64,000 nt of DNA from UBA10438 sp044238605 (GTDB lineage Bacteria > Bacteroidota > Ignavibacteria > Kapaibacteriales > Kapaibacteriaceae), in NCBI GenBank assembly GCA_044238605.1, contig JBIICY010000001.1:434001-498000 (forward strand). The letters are read 5' to 3'. The position numbers and the translations under genes are program-made. Every line of letters starts with the position of its first letter. Position 1 is the first letter of the stretch. Positions 27,215 through 35,007 of this stretch are shown here, one piece after another. The notes beneath the pieces are model-generated. The model worked only from the letters and a program-made list of their open reading frames with translations. It had not been told where the DNA came from and did no database searches.

Positions 27215-27869
27215 ACTGCAGGACGTAGGACGTACAGTGGAATCTCACGAGATCCTCCGCAATATCCAGCTCACTCTTGAGGGGGCTGGCTACACCGTCA
27301 TTCGAGGCAGCAGCGGTTCTGGCAAGACAACTCTTGCTGCAATAGTTGCTGGCGTGATTCCGCCTACGAGTGGTCGGTGCGTAACACCCCTCCGCTCTAG
27401 CATAGGCTACGTGGAGCAGCGTCCGACGTTCTACGAGCACCTGTCAGCATTCGAGAATGTTCTCGCAGCAGCAGCCGCACGAGGTTTATCAAGAACCGAC
27501 GCTGCGTCACAGTCACTAGAGTTGTTTGCGGACCTCGGTATCAGCCATGTGCGTACTCGCCCCATTCACAAGCTTTCAGTGTGGGAACGAACGCTTGTTG
27601 CTGTTGCTCGCGCCTATGTAGGTGGTACAACAATGATCGTAGCAGATCAGTTGTTTGATGGAAACGACGAAGCAGCCGTTCGTACAACCGCTGACACTCT
27701 GTTGAAGTTGAACGATAATAGCCGAGCGATCCTCATCACAACCACATCCCCAACAACAGATCTGCTGTTTCCTGGCTCCGTGGTGTATGAACTACGTGAC
27801 GGAGTTCTCATGAATATTTCGAAACTTCCTGCTCAAGACGTCCTTGATCACACTGGAGATTCGGCATGA
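27204..27869 (+). CDS. ABC ATPase-like protein with degenerate signature and Walker B motifs
   Basis: 221 residues. Walker A is intact (GSSGSGKTT, 35-43). The signature motif is LSVWE (124-128) instead of LSGGQ, and Walker B reads TMIVADQ, with Gln at position 149 where the catalytic Glu normally sits. The general order and length are those of an ABC nucleotide-binding domain of the LolD/FtsE size class. The changes predict ATP binding with poor hydrolysis. An alternative start at 27180 would add eight residues. It overlaps the transporter upstream and dapB downstream (ATGA). Confidence 0.72.
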   Translation: MHVELQDVGRTVESHEILRNIQLTLEGAGYTVIRGSSGSGKTTLAAIVAGVIPPTSGRCVTPLRSSIGYVEQRPTFYEHLSAFENVLAAAAARGLSRTDAASQSLELFADLGISHVRTRPIHKLSVWERTLVAVARAYVGGTTMIVADQLFDGNDEAAVRTTADTLLKLNDNSRAILITTTSPTTDLLFPGSVVYELRDGVLMNISKLPAQDVLDHTGDSA

Positions 27870-28618
27870 CACGTGTAGCGATCCTCGGATACGGGGCTAT
27901 GGGAAAGGAAGTGGAGCGCCTTGCACCGAGTGTAGGCTGCGAGGTTGTCTACGTGTATGATGTAGAACAGCCGATCAATGAGCTATCTCCAACGGACTTC
28001 GATGTAGCTATCGACTTCACCGCGCCAGATGCTGTGGCCAACAATGTAACTACCCTCTGCAAGCTCCAGCGTCCGATCGTCATAGGAACCACTGGCTGGT
28101 ATCAGCACATGCATGATGTCCGCGCTCAGATACACGAGGCCGATACCGGATGTGTATGGGGGTCGAATTTTAGTCTTGGCACCCACGTATTCTTCAGACT
28201 TGTTCGCAACGCGGCACTACTCGTAAATGGGAATCACGACTTCGACATCATGCTCCATGAGTACCATCATGCACGCAAACTTGATAGTCCAAGCGGCACT
28301 GCCCATACTACTGCGCATGATATTCTGCAGCGTGTAGACCGCAAAACAGTGATCGTTACCGAGACCCAGCATCAACGCATTGACCCTCATGCGCTGCATG
28401 TAACGTCAACACGAGGTGGTTCTATCGTAGGCAAGCACGTTGTCACGCTCGACAGTCCTTTTGAAACCATCGAGATCGTTCACAACGCCAAGAACAGAAG
28501 TGGCTTTGCCCAAGGGGCTCTACTGGCAGCTGCCTGGATCGCACATCGTAAAGGGTGTTATGATGTAACAGAGATTATCGACGACCTTGAGGCGCTCTAC
28601 CGGACAATGGATCAATGA
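27866..28618 (+). CDS. dapB: 4-hydroxy-tetrahydrodipicolinate reductase
   Basis: NAD(P)H-dependent reductase in the diaminopimelate/lysine pathway, 250 residues. The nucleotide-binding GYGAMG (8-13) and DFTAP (50-54) blocks are present, with GTTGW and the active-site EYHHARKLDSPSGTA (H134, H135, K138). Length and domain order are normal, apart from a slightly short N-terminal domain as in many Bacteroidota. It overlaps both neighbours by four bases, so it is embedded in an operon. No other dap gene is in the window. Confidence 0.95.
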   Translation: MTRVAILGYGAMGKEVERLAPSVGCEVVYVYDVEQPINELSPTDFDVAIDFTAPDAVANNVTTLCKLQRPIVIGTTGWYQHMHDVRAQIHEADTGCVWGSNFSLGTHVFFRLVRNAALLVNGNHDFDIMLHEYHHARKLDSPSGTAHTTAHDILQRVDRKTVIVTETQHQRIDPHALHVTSTRGGSIVGKHVVTLDSPFETIEIVHNAKNRSGFAQGALLAAAWIAHRKGCYDVTEIIDDLEALYRTMDQ

Positions 28619-28998
28619 TCTACACAGTACTCAGTGCACTACTCTGGCTTGCAGTATCCCAGCCCGCGAAACAGCAAGCCCCCTCTCTAAGATTTGAGCC
28701 CGAAACATTGCGCGTTGATCGAGATGCTTCTGGTTATGTTCAGGCGATGGTTCCGGTCTATTCCGCTACCACAGACACCATACGCCTTACTGGAATTCAG
28801 GGCTCGTGTGGCTGCGCATCAGCATCGATTCAGCGGGCGGTAGCAACGAGGGATACGCCGGCAAAATTCTACTGTGCAATCAATGCCAAGCACTTTACGG
28901 ATTCACTGAACACGGTTGAATACACCATCTCCCATAGCGGCGCGAACTCCCCTGCGCGTTATTTTGTTGTTGTGCGCTGTGTACAACCAACGAAGTAA
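28615..28998 (+). CDS. DUF1573-like secreted protein
   Basis: 127 residues with an N-terminal hydrophobic segment (MIYTVLSALLWLAVSQ). The motif GSCGCASASI followed by strand-rich sequence matches DUF1573-type Ig-like domains, which carry a Cys-Gly-Cys motif (TPSCGCT-like). These proteins are common and uncharacterised in Bacteroidota. It is coupled to dapB by ATGA. Function unknown. Confidence 0.7.
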   Translation: MIYTVLSALLWLAVSQPAKQQAPSLRFEPETLRVDRDASGYVQAMVPVYSATTDTIRLTGIQGSCGCASASIQRAVATRDTPAKFYCAINAKHFTDSLNTVEYTISHSGANSPARYFVVVRCVQPTK

Positions 28999-29003
28999 CT
29001 GTG

Positions 29004-29408
29004 ATGAACTACTGGCTTGCTAAGTCTGAACCCGAAGTGTATTCCTGGGAACAATTCGTTGCCGATAAGAAGACCTTCTGGGATGGTGTTCGCAACTACC
29101 AGGCCCGCAACAACATGAAGGCCATGGAAAAGGGCGATCATGTGATTTTCTACCACTCAAGCGACGTACGCTCTGCTGTTGGAATTGCCCAGGTTGTAAA
29201 AACAGCCTACCAAGATCCAACAACAGAAGATCCAGCGTGGGTTGTGGTAGACTTCAAACCGCTGCGTGCGTTGAAGCGTCCAGTAACGCTTGCCGAGATC
29301 AAGGCTGCCGAGGGAATGAATAACGTTGCTCTCGTAAAGCAGGGACGCCTTAGCGTGCTGCCACTCACCGAAGATGAATACAACATCATCGTCGGATTAG
29401 CGGGCTAA
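29004..29408 (+). CDS. EVE domain-containing protein
   Basis: 134 residues comprising a single EVE domain: MNYWLAKSEPEVYSWEQF, the WDGVRNYQARNNMKAMEKGDHVIFYHS block, and VALVKQGRLSVLPLT. EVE belongs to the PUA-like fold and binds modified bases; members include human THYN1 and proteins tied to restriction of modified DNA. Here it is a stand-alone housekeeping-type copy with no restriction genes beside it. A GTG directly precedes the ATG used here. The stop codon lies in the loop of a terminator-like hairpin. Confidence 0.9.
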   Translation: MNYWLAKSEPEVYSWEQFVADKKTFWDGVRNYQARNNMKAMEKGDHVIFYHSSDVRSAVGIAQVVKTAYQDPTTEDPAWVVVDFKPLRALKRPVTLAEIKAAEGMNNVALVKQGRLSVLPLTEDEYNIIVGLAG

Positions 29409-29417
29409 AGGCCCGCT
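29399..29417 (+). terminator. GC-rich hairpin at the end of the EVE gene
   Basis: AGCGGGC (29399-29405) pairs perfectly with GCCCGCT (29411-29417) around a TAAAG loop that includes the stop codon. No proper T run follows (GTTCGCTGC), so it may end transcription weakly or protect the 3' end. Confidence 0.5.
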
Positions 29418-29436
29418 GTTCGCTGCTCGCTGCTTA

Positions 29437-29886
29437 CTAATCCTCAATCTCTTCTGCTATGCGGCTGTCGATCGTATACGACTGCACGGCCCAGCCTTTC
29501 GAAGCTTTGTAAAAGACTACCACACATCGCAATGCACCTCTCTGCGATTTAAGTGCGTAGGCGTGCCGAATAAACGACTTACCGCGCGTATGTGTTGAGA
29601 GCAGATCAACATCGGTGAGCGGTCCGTTTTGAATTACATGGGCAGCCAGCACATCGGGCAACTGATTCAGTGAACGAGCGATTGTTGCAGAATCCATGAT
29701 CGAGAACATGCTCATTTCGCGAGCCCCGTTAACAAAGTCTCCCTTCACAATGCTTTGTGCGAAACGCTTGGCGAGCATCTCCGTGTCTGCATTCGTCGAT
29801 AGCACCTGCTGCTGTGCAACGGCATGCTGTATAGACACGATGCCTGCAATCAAGCATACGATGATCACCTGTAGATGCTTTTTCAT
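29437..29886 (-). CDS. Small secreted hypothetical protein
   Basis: 149 residues with a signal peptide (MKKHLQVIIVCLIAGIVSIQHAVAQ). The mature part has the helix-strand order of DUF3887- or NTF2-like secreted domains (ADTEMLAKRFAQSIVKGDF early, CVVVFYKASKGWAVQSYTID late), but I do not assign a family. Its ATG overlaps the stop of the prolyl oligopeptidase gene, so it is the second gene of a two-gene unit. Function unknown. Confidence 0.65.
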   Translation of the reverse strand: MKKHLQVIIVCLIAGIVSIQHAVAQQQVLSTNADTEMLAKRFAQSIVKGDFVNGAREMSMFSIMDSATIARSLNQLPDVLAAHVIQNGPLTDVDLLSTHTRGKSFIRHAYALKSQRGALRCVVVFYKASKGWAVQSYTIDSRIAEEIED

Positions 29887-32015
29887 GGTTTCGATTCGTC
29901 GATAACGGTAGTAGTGTTGAAGTCAGGTGTAATGCCCATCTCATAGAGCATAAAGCTGAACTTATCAGCTGTACCCTTCAGGTTTGTTAGACGATTCACC
30001 GCGCCGTGCCCCGAGTTTGTCTCTACACGCAAGAGCATCGGACGTATACCCTTGTAGACATGCTGCAACTGTGCTGCATACTTGAAGCTATGCGCAGGTA
30101 CAACCCGGTCATCGTGGTCTGCCGTCATCACCATGATGGACGGGTACTGCACGCCAGCTTTCAGCTGATGATACGGAGAGTAGGCATGTAATGCACGGAA
30201 TTCATCGGGCTTGGTGATTTCGCCGTAGTCAGACTGCCAGTTCCAGCCGATCGTAAACGTGTGAAACCGCAACATATCCATCACACCCACTTCAGGCAGT
30301 GCTACACGAAAGAGGTCCGGACGCTGATTCACAACAGCACCTACGAGGAGGCCGCCATTGGAACGTCCGTTTAGCGCAAGCCTCGACGGATTAGTATACT
30401 TATTTGCAATCAGCCATTCGGCGCACGCAATAGCATCATCAAACACATTCTGCTTTCGCGTCTTTGTTCCAGCCTTGTGCCAGGCATCGCCGTACTCTCC
30501 GCCCCCTCGCAGATTTGCGATAGCAACTACGCATCCCTGATTGAGAAGGGCGATGTAGCTCGGACGGAAGCCAGGAGTCTGCGAGATATTGAACCCTCCA
30601 TATCCGTAGAGTAACGTTGGGTTACTTCCATCACGCTTGATCATCTTGTGCCAGAGCACAGTCATGGGAACAAGAGTGCCATCTTTGCTTTCGACCTTGA
30701 CCTGTTCTGCGACGTATTGCGTGGGGTCAAAGCCATAATCCGCCGAGCGCCATACACTGCTGATGTTGCGCTTTACATCGTACTGGAATATCGTCGTGGG
30801 GTAGGTGTAGGAGGTGAAGGTATACGTAAGCATCGTATCGGTATCACGACCATCAAATCCTGAGACTGCTCCGTTTTTGGGTAGATCAACCGAGCCGATG
30901 ACCTTGCCATCCATATCGGCAATCTCTACCACATGCTGCACATCCTTCATCCACGTAAGAAAGATCTTGCCAGCCCCATACGAGACATCATCAAGAACAT
31001 AGTCGCGCTCTAGAACGATCGTTTCGAATTGAGCATTTCCAAGTGGATCCTTGAGGCGGACAAGCTTGCCTGTTGGAGCATCCTGCGTGCTTGTGCCATA
31101 GAGCATGCCATTGTGGAAATGACTCGGATACCACGAATCGGCCTGAGAGTCCCAGATCTTCTTCCAAGGGGCTTGCACTGAATCAACATGGCGAATGTAA
31201 ACGGTGTTGCCATTTGATGCTGCAAGACGAACGGTACGAATCAGGTACGGACTATCCTCTGGCACAAAGCACCCAATGAATGCCTGCTGCAATGATGGAT
31301 CGGCGAACACGAGAACATCCTCCGATTGACGTGTACCAATGCGGTGATACATCACCTGCTGGTACGAGTTCTTCGCCGTAAGAGATTGCTTGTCGCCTTT
31401 GCCTGCCGCATATCGCGAGTAGTAAAAACCGTTCTTAAACCAGCTTACACTGCTGTTCTTTACCCATGTAATGGTATCAACGAGCATGCGCTTCGTAGCA
31501 AGATCCATCACGTAGATGTCGCGCCAATCTGAGCCCGCCTTGGACTTGCCAAAGGCTAAGTACTTTCCATCGAGACTTACACTCGCAAAGGCAAGCGAGA
31601 CAGTTCCATCCTGGCTAAAGGTATTGGGGTCGAGAAGTACTTCTGGCTCACGTGCTCCATTGGGCTGACGGAACAATACGGAGTGATTCTGCTTGCCAGT
31701 GTTTTTGTAGAAGTACATCACACCCGCTCGCTGCCATGGTGCTGAATATGTCTCTGCACTGTTGAGCCCATCGAGCACATCATACATCTTCTTACGAAAT
31801 GGAATCAGCTCGAGATACTTCTCTGCTGTTGCGGCCTGCACGGCTACCCAGCGTTCCACTTCGGGATCTCTGTCGTTTTCTAACCATCGGTAGGGATCAT
31901 TGACAACAACTCCGTGGAATGTATCGCGCACGTCAACGCGACGTGTCTCAGGATACGTAACCTGTGCTACAGACAGCGTGCTTCCAAGAATGAATACAAG
32001 CGCAAGTGTTTTCAT
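29883..32015 (-). CDS. Prolyl oligopeptidase, S9A family, secreted
   Basis: 710 residues with a signal peptide (MKTLALVFILGSTLSVAQ). A seven-bladed propeller occupies roughly residues 75-430, and an alpha/beta hydrolase domain follows. The catalytic Ser is in NGRSNGGLLVGA, the Asp in TADHDDRVVPAH and the His in TNSGHGAV. The enzyme cleaves short peptides after proline and probably works in the periplasm; no T9SS tail is present. A GTG directly precedes the chosen ATG. It is the first gene of a pair with the small secreted protein. Confidence 0.93.
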   Translation of the reverse strand: MKTLALVFILGSTLSVAQVTYPETRRVDVRDTFHGVVVNDPYRWLENDRDPEVERWVAVQAATAEKYLELIPFRKKMYDVLDGLNSAETYSAPWQRAGVMYFYKNTGKQNHSVLFRQPNGAREPEVLLDPNTFSQDGTVSLAFASVSLDGKYLAFGKSKAGSDWRDIYVMDLATKRMLVDTITWVKNSSVSWFKNGFYYSRYAAGKGDKQSLTAKNSYQQVMYHRIGTRQSEDVLVFADPSLQQAFIGCFVPEDSPYLIRTVRLAASNGNTVYIRHVDSVQAPWKKIWDSQADSWYPSHFHNGMLYGTSTQDAPTGKLVRLKDPLGNAQFETIVLERDYVLDDVSYGAGKIFLTWMKDVQHVVEIADMDGKVIGSVDLPKNGAVSGFDGRDTDTMLTYTFTSYTYPTTIFQYDVKRNISSVWRSADYGFDPTQYVAEQVKVESKDGTLVPMTVLWHKMIKRDGSNPTLLYGYGGFNISQTPGFRPSYIALLNQGCVVAIANLRGGGEYGDAWHKAGTKTRKQNVFDDAIACAEWLIANKYTNPSRLALNGRSNGGLLVGAVVNQRPDLFRVALPEVGVMDMLRFHTFTIGWNWQSDYGEITKPDEFRALHAYSPYHQLKAGVQYPSIMVMTADHDDRVVPAHSFKYAAQLQHVYKGIRPMLLRVETNSGHGAVNRLTNLKGTADKFSFMLYEMGITPDFNTTTVIDESKP

Positions 32016-32035
32016 CACGACAAATTACAACAACG

Positions 32036-32071
32036 AAAAAGCCCCTTCCAGATTTCTCTTGGAAGGGGCTT
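32036..32071 (-). terminator. Terminator of the rimP-pnp operon, built from two inverted ARGGGGCT copies
   Basis: AAGCCCCTTCC (32039-32049) and GGAAGGGGCTT (32061-32071) form a perfect 11-pair stem with an 11-base loop. In the minus direction the stem is followed by TTTTT (complement of 32036-32040). It lies 25 bases after the pnp stop, and each arm contains one copy of the dispersed octamer. Confidence 0.9.
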
Positions 32072-32095
32072 GTGATTCTTACGTGTGTATTGGTG

Positions 32096-34540
32096 TTAGC
32101 CGACGAAGAAATCTCCACCACCGTCACCATCGTTGCCGCGTGGACGTTCCTGGCGTGGCTCATCGCCACCACGGTCTGGACGGTCGTCGTGTCCGCGCTC
32201 TGGGCGTGGTCCACGATCGCCACGGTCACGATCACCGCGTGGTCCGCGGTCACGGTCGAAGCTGCGTCCACCACGGTCTCCACCGCGATCGCCACCACGT
32301 CCGCCCCGGTCTCCACCGCGATCTCCGCCGCGTCCGCCACGGTCTCCACCGCGTCCGCCACGATCGCCACCAAAGCGATCTCCGCCTGGGCGTGGTCCGC
32401 GTGGCACATACTCTTCTGCTTCCATTCCCTCTGGCACTGGAAGAAGAGCCTTGCGTGAAAGACGGATCTTACCATCAGGCTGTACTTCTACAACCTTGAC
32501 TTCGATGATATCGCCAACCTTGAGCACATCTGCTACGTTTTCTACGCGCTTATAGTCGATCTGCGAGATGTGCAGAAGGCCTTCCTTCTTTGGCTTGAGC
32601 TCGATGAACGCGCCAAGACCTTCGCGGATCTCCTTAACCTTACCCTTGATGATGCTATCGAGTTCGATCGGCTTTGTGATATCACGAATACGTGCGATGG
32701 CTGCATCAGCACTTTCCTGATTCACAGCTGCGATCGTGATCGTACCATCATCATCGATGTTGATCTCTGCACCAGTTTCCTTGACGATGCTGCGGATCAT
32801 CTCGCCACCTGGTCCGATAACTGCGCCGATCGTTTCTACAGGGATCTGGATGGTTGTAAGCTTAGGTGCATACGCTGAGAGCTCAGTGTTCGGCGTAGAC
32901 ATATGCTCATTCATGATACCAAGAATGTGCAGACGTCCATCGCGAGCCTGCTGTAGAGCAGTGCGCATGATATCTACCGAGAGACCCTCGATCTTGATGT
33001 CCATCTGGCAAGCAGTGATACCTTCTGTGGTACCAGTTACCTTGAAGTCCATGTCGCCAAGGAAGTCCTCATCGCCGAGAATGTCACTTAGTACAGCCAC
33101 GCGTGAATCTTCCATGATCAGACCCATTGCGATACCCGCAACAGCCTTCTTCATCGGAACACCAGCATGGAACAATGCAAGCGAACCTGCGCACACTGTA
33201 GCCATTGATGATGAACCATTCGATTCAAGGATATCCGATACAACACGAATGGTGTACGGGAAGTCTGCTGTTTCCGGAATGAACGGCTCAATCGAACGCT
33301 CTGCAAGGTCTCCGTGACCTGTTTCCCGGCGGCTTGTTGCGCCGAAACGTCCAGTTTCTCCAGTAGAGAACGGCGGGAAGTTATAGTGCAGCATGTAGCC
33401 AATCTCATACGTTGGCAGAAGGCCATCGATGAGCTGCATGTCTTTCTTTGTACCGAGTGTTACGGTTGTGAGCGACTGTGTCTCACCGCGTGTGAAGAGC
33501 GCAGAGCCGTGTGTGCGAGGCAATACACCGGTCTCAACCGTGATCGGACGGATCTGCGTCGTTTCACGTCCATCTAGACGACGTCCTTCCTGGAGGATCA
33601 TCTCACGCATTTCGCGCGCTTCGATCTTCTTCACGATACCACCGATGAGCTTGTCTACCTTCACATCAGCGTAGGCTTCTGGGTTAGCAGCAACAACTTC
33701 GGCAACAGCGTTGGATGCAAGCGCCTTTACTTCCGTTCGGAAGGCAGAGCGCTGTTCTTTTGATGACTCAACACGGATCTGCTTTTGGATCGGAGCAACG
33801 ATTGCTGCTTCGATGGCTGCAACGATAGCTGCAGGGGGCTCGCTGGATACGGGCTCGCGCTTTGTGATCGTGAGCATGCCCATGAGTTCGCGCTGCATAG
33901 CATTGATCTCACGGATCCAGTGATGTGCGAATTCCATCGCTGCAACGAAATCGTCTTCTGAGATCTCCTTGCTAGAACCTTCGACCATCACGATCGATGA
34001 ATCAGAACCGGCAACGATGATGTCGAGGTCCGACTCCTTGATCTGCGAGAACGTTGGATTGATCACGAATTCGCCGTTTACGCGTCCAACACGCACTTCC
34101 GCGATTGGCCCCTTGAACGGAATGTCGCTGATCATCAGAGCAGCTGATGCGCCGATTGTACCAAGTACATCCGGCTCGTTCTCCATGTCGTACGAATAGA
34201 CCGTTGCGATCACCTGTGTGTCATTGCGCCACTCTTTTGGGAAGAGGGGGCGCAGCGGACGGTCCATTAGGCGCGACGAAAGAACCTCTTTGTTCGTTGG
34301 ACGTCCTTCACGACGGAAGAAGCCACCGGGAATCTTGCCTGAAGAAGCAAGCTTCTCGCGATACTCGCATGTGAGTGGAAGAAAATCGATATCTGGCTTC
34401 GGCTCTGCACTTGCGTTTGCCGTTACCAGTATCATTGTTTCGCCGTAGGTCAGCATGACCGCACCGGCAGAGAGTTTGGCAAAGCGACCCGTCTCAATGA
34501 TCAGGTCTTTGCCGTTGATCGTCCGTTTAACAGACTTCAT
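32096..34540 (-). CDS. pnp: Polyribonucleotide nucleotidyltransferase (PNPase) with RGG-rich tail
   Basis: 3'-5' phosphorolytic exoribonuclease, 814 residues. The start MKSVKRTINGKDLIIETGRF is preceded by AGGAG; an in-frame extension upstream would invade the hairpin region. Two RNase PH domains, a KH domain (TIGAVIGPGGEMIRSI) and an S1 domain (KVKEIREGLGAFIELKPKKEGLLHISQI) follow in the usual order. The last ~102 residues (713-814) are almost only Arg, Gly and Asp in DRGG/RGG repeats, ending GGGDFFVG. Such a tail is not part of the E. coli enzyme and suggests extra RNA or partner binding. Last gene of its operon; followed by a strong terminator. Confidence 0.96.
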   Translation of the reverse strand: MKSVKRTINGKDLIIETGRFAKLSAGAVMLTYGETMILVTANASAEPKPDIDFLPLTCEYREKLASSGKIPGGFFRREGRPTNKEVLSSRLMDRPLRPLFPKEWRNDTQVIATVYSYDMENEPDVLGTIGASAALMISDIPFKGPIAEVRVGRVNGEFVINPTFSQIKESDLDIIVAGSDSSIVMVEGSSKEISEDDFVAAMEFAHHWIREINAMQRELMGMLTITKREPVSSEPPAAIVAAIEAAIVAPIQKQIRVESSKEQRSAFRTEVKALASNAVAEVVAANPEAYADVKVDKLIGGIVKKIEAREMREMILQEGRRLDGRETTQIRPITVETGVLPRTHGSALFTRGETQSLTTVTLGTKKDMQLIDGLLPTYEIGYMLHYNFPPFSTGETGRFGATSRRETGHGDLAERSIEPFIPETADFPYTIRVVSDILESNGSSSMATVCAGSLALFHAGVPMKKAVAGIAMGLIMEDSRVAVLSDILGDEDFLGDMDFKVTGTTEGITACQMDIKIEGLSVDIMRTALQQARDGRLHILGIMNEHMSTPNTELSAYAPKLTTIQIPVETIGAVIGPGGEMIRSIVKETGAEINIDDDGTITIAAVNQESADAAIARIRDITKPIELDSIIKGKVKEIREGLGAFIELKPKKEGLLHISQIDYKRVENVADVLKVGDIIEVKVVEVQPDGKIRLSRKALLPVPEGMEAEEYVPRGPRPGGDRFGGDRGGRGGDRGGRGGDRGGDRGGRGGDRGGDRGGRSFDRDRGPRGDRDRGDRGPRPERGHDDRPDRGGDEPRQERPRGNDGDGGGDFFVG
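32230..32404 (-). repeat. Tandem repeat encoding the DRGG/RGG tail of PNPase
   Basis: Short tandem units that read (on the plus strand) as CCACCGCGATC/TCCGCCACGATC-like blocks of 9-12 bases encode GGDRGGRGG-type repeats. Units differ at third positions, so the repeat is selected at protein level or is old. Copy number may vary between strains. Confidence 0.75.
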
Positions 34541-34603
34541 AGATGCTCCTGTATGAACTACAGAAATGAACGAGAAAGTGTTCTCGGCATCGCGGTCAAC
34601 AAT

Positions 34604-34653
34604 CACTCCTTGTCAGGGGGCTTGCCGGCTGTAAAGCCCCATGACAAAGAGTG
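34604..34653 (-). promoter_or_regulatory. Long hairpin between rpsO and pnp
   Basis: CACTC, TTGTCA and GGGGCTT (34604-34623) pair with AAGCCCC, TGACAA and GAGTG (34634-34653): 18 pairs broken by three single mismatches, with a 10-base loop. It contains one dispersed ARGGGGCT copy. Placed in the pnp leader, it resembles the RNase III/PNPase autoregulation hairpin of E. coli rpsO-pnp in position and shape; function is inferred. There is no T run, so a terminator is less likely. Confidence 0.65.
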
Positions 34654-34675
34654 CCACGACGCCGACCATTAGTGC

Positions 34676-34726
34676 GTGCCCGTAGGCACATTAGAAGGGT
34701 GGCGGAATCATTGCTGTTCCGCCACC
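34676..34726 (-). promoter_or_regulatory. Two further hairpins directly after rpsO
   Basis: GGTGGCGGAA (34698-34707) and TTCCGCCACC (34717-34726) form a perfect ten-pair stem 14 bases after the rpsO stop. GTGCC (34676-34680) and GGCAC (34685-34689) form a five-pair stem with a CGTA loop. The first could be a processing barrier or a leaky terminator (no U run). Together with the long hairpin, the 200-base gap 34541-34740 is mostly structured RNA. Confidence 0.55.
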
Positions 34727-34740
34727 ACATGTAAATAGAC

Positions 34741-35007
34741 TTACTTACGCAGACCGAGCGCAGCGATGATATCGCGATAGCGCTGAAGATCGTTCTTCAT
34801 GAGGTATGCAAGCAGGTTCTTACGCTTTGCAACCAGCATGATCAGACCACGACGTGAGTGGTGATCCTTCTTGTGCTGTTCAGCGTGTCCAGACAAAGCC
34901 TTGATGTGCTCTGTGAGAAGCGCGATCTGAACTTCTGGCTTACCAGTGTTCGCAGATGAACCGCCATGTTGAGCGATGATCTCTGCTTTGCGTTCTTTGG
35001 AGATCAT
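34741..35007 (-). CDS. rpsO: 30S ribosomal protein S15
   Basis: 88 residues, normal length. The body is typical: MISKERKAEIIAQHGGSSANTGKPEVQIALLTEHI, then LSGHAEQHKKDHHSRRGLIMLVAKRKNLLAYL. A strong GGAGG lies before the ATG. It binds 16S rRNA in the small-subunit platform. Its start overlaps the ribF stop by four bases (ATGA), and pnp follows after a structured gap, as in the common rpsO-pnp arrangement. Confidence 0.98.
   Translation of the reverse strand: MISKERKAEIIAQHGGSSANTGKPEVQIALLTEHIKALSGHAEQHKKDHHSRRGLIMLVAKRKNLLAYLMKNDLQRYRDIIAALGLRK

Noticed and set aside
32230..32404. CRISPR-like periodicity
   Set aside because: Units are 9-12 bases, in frame with PNPase, with no spacers.
32133..32555. 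Plus-strand frame rich in Ser-Pro-Arg resembling an SR protein
   Set aside because: It is the exact reverse reading of the RGG repeats of PNPase; no start signal.
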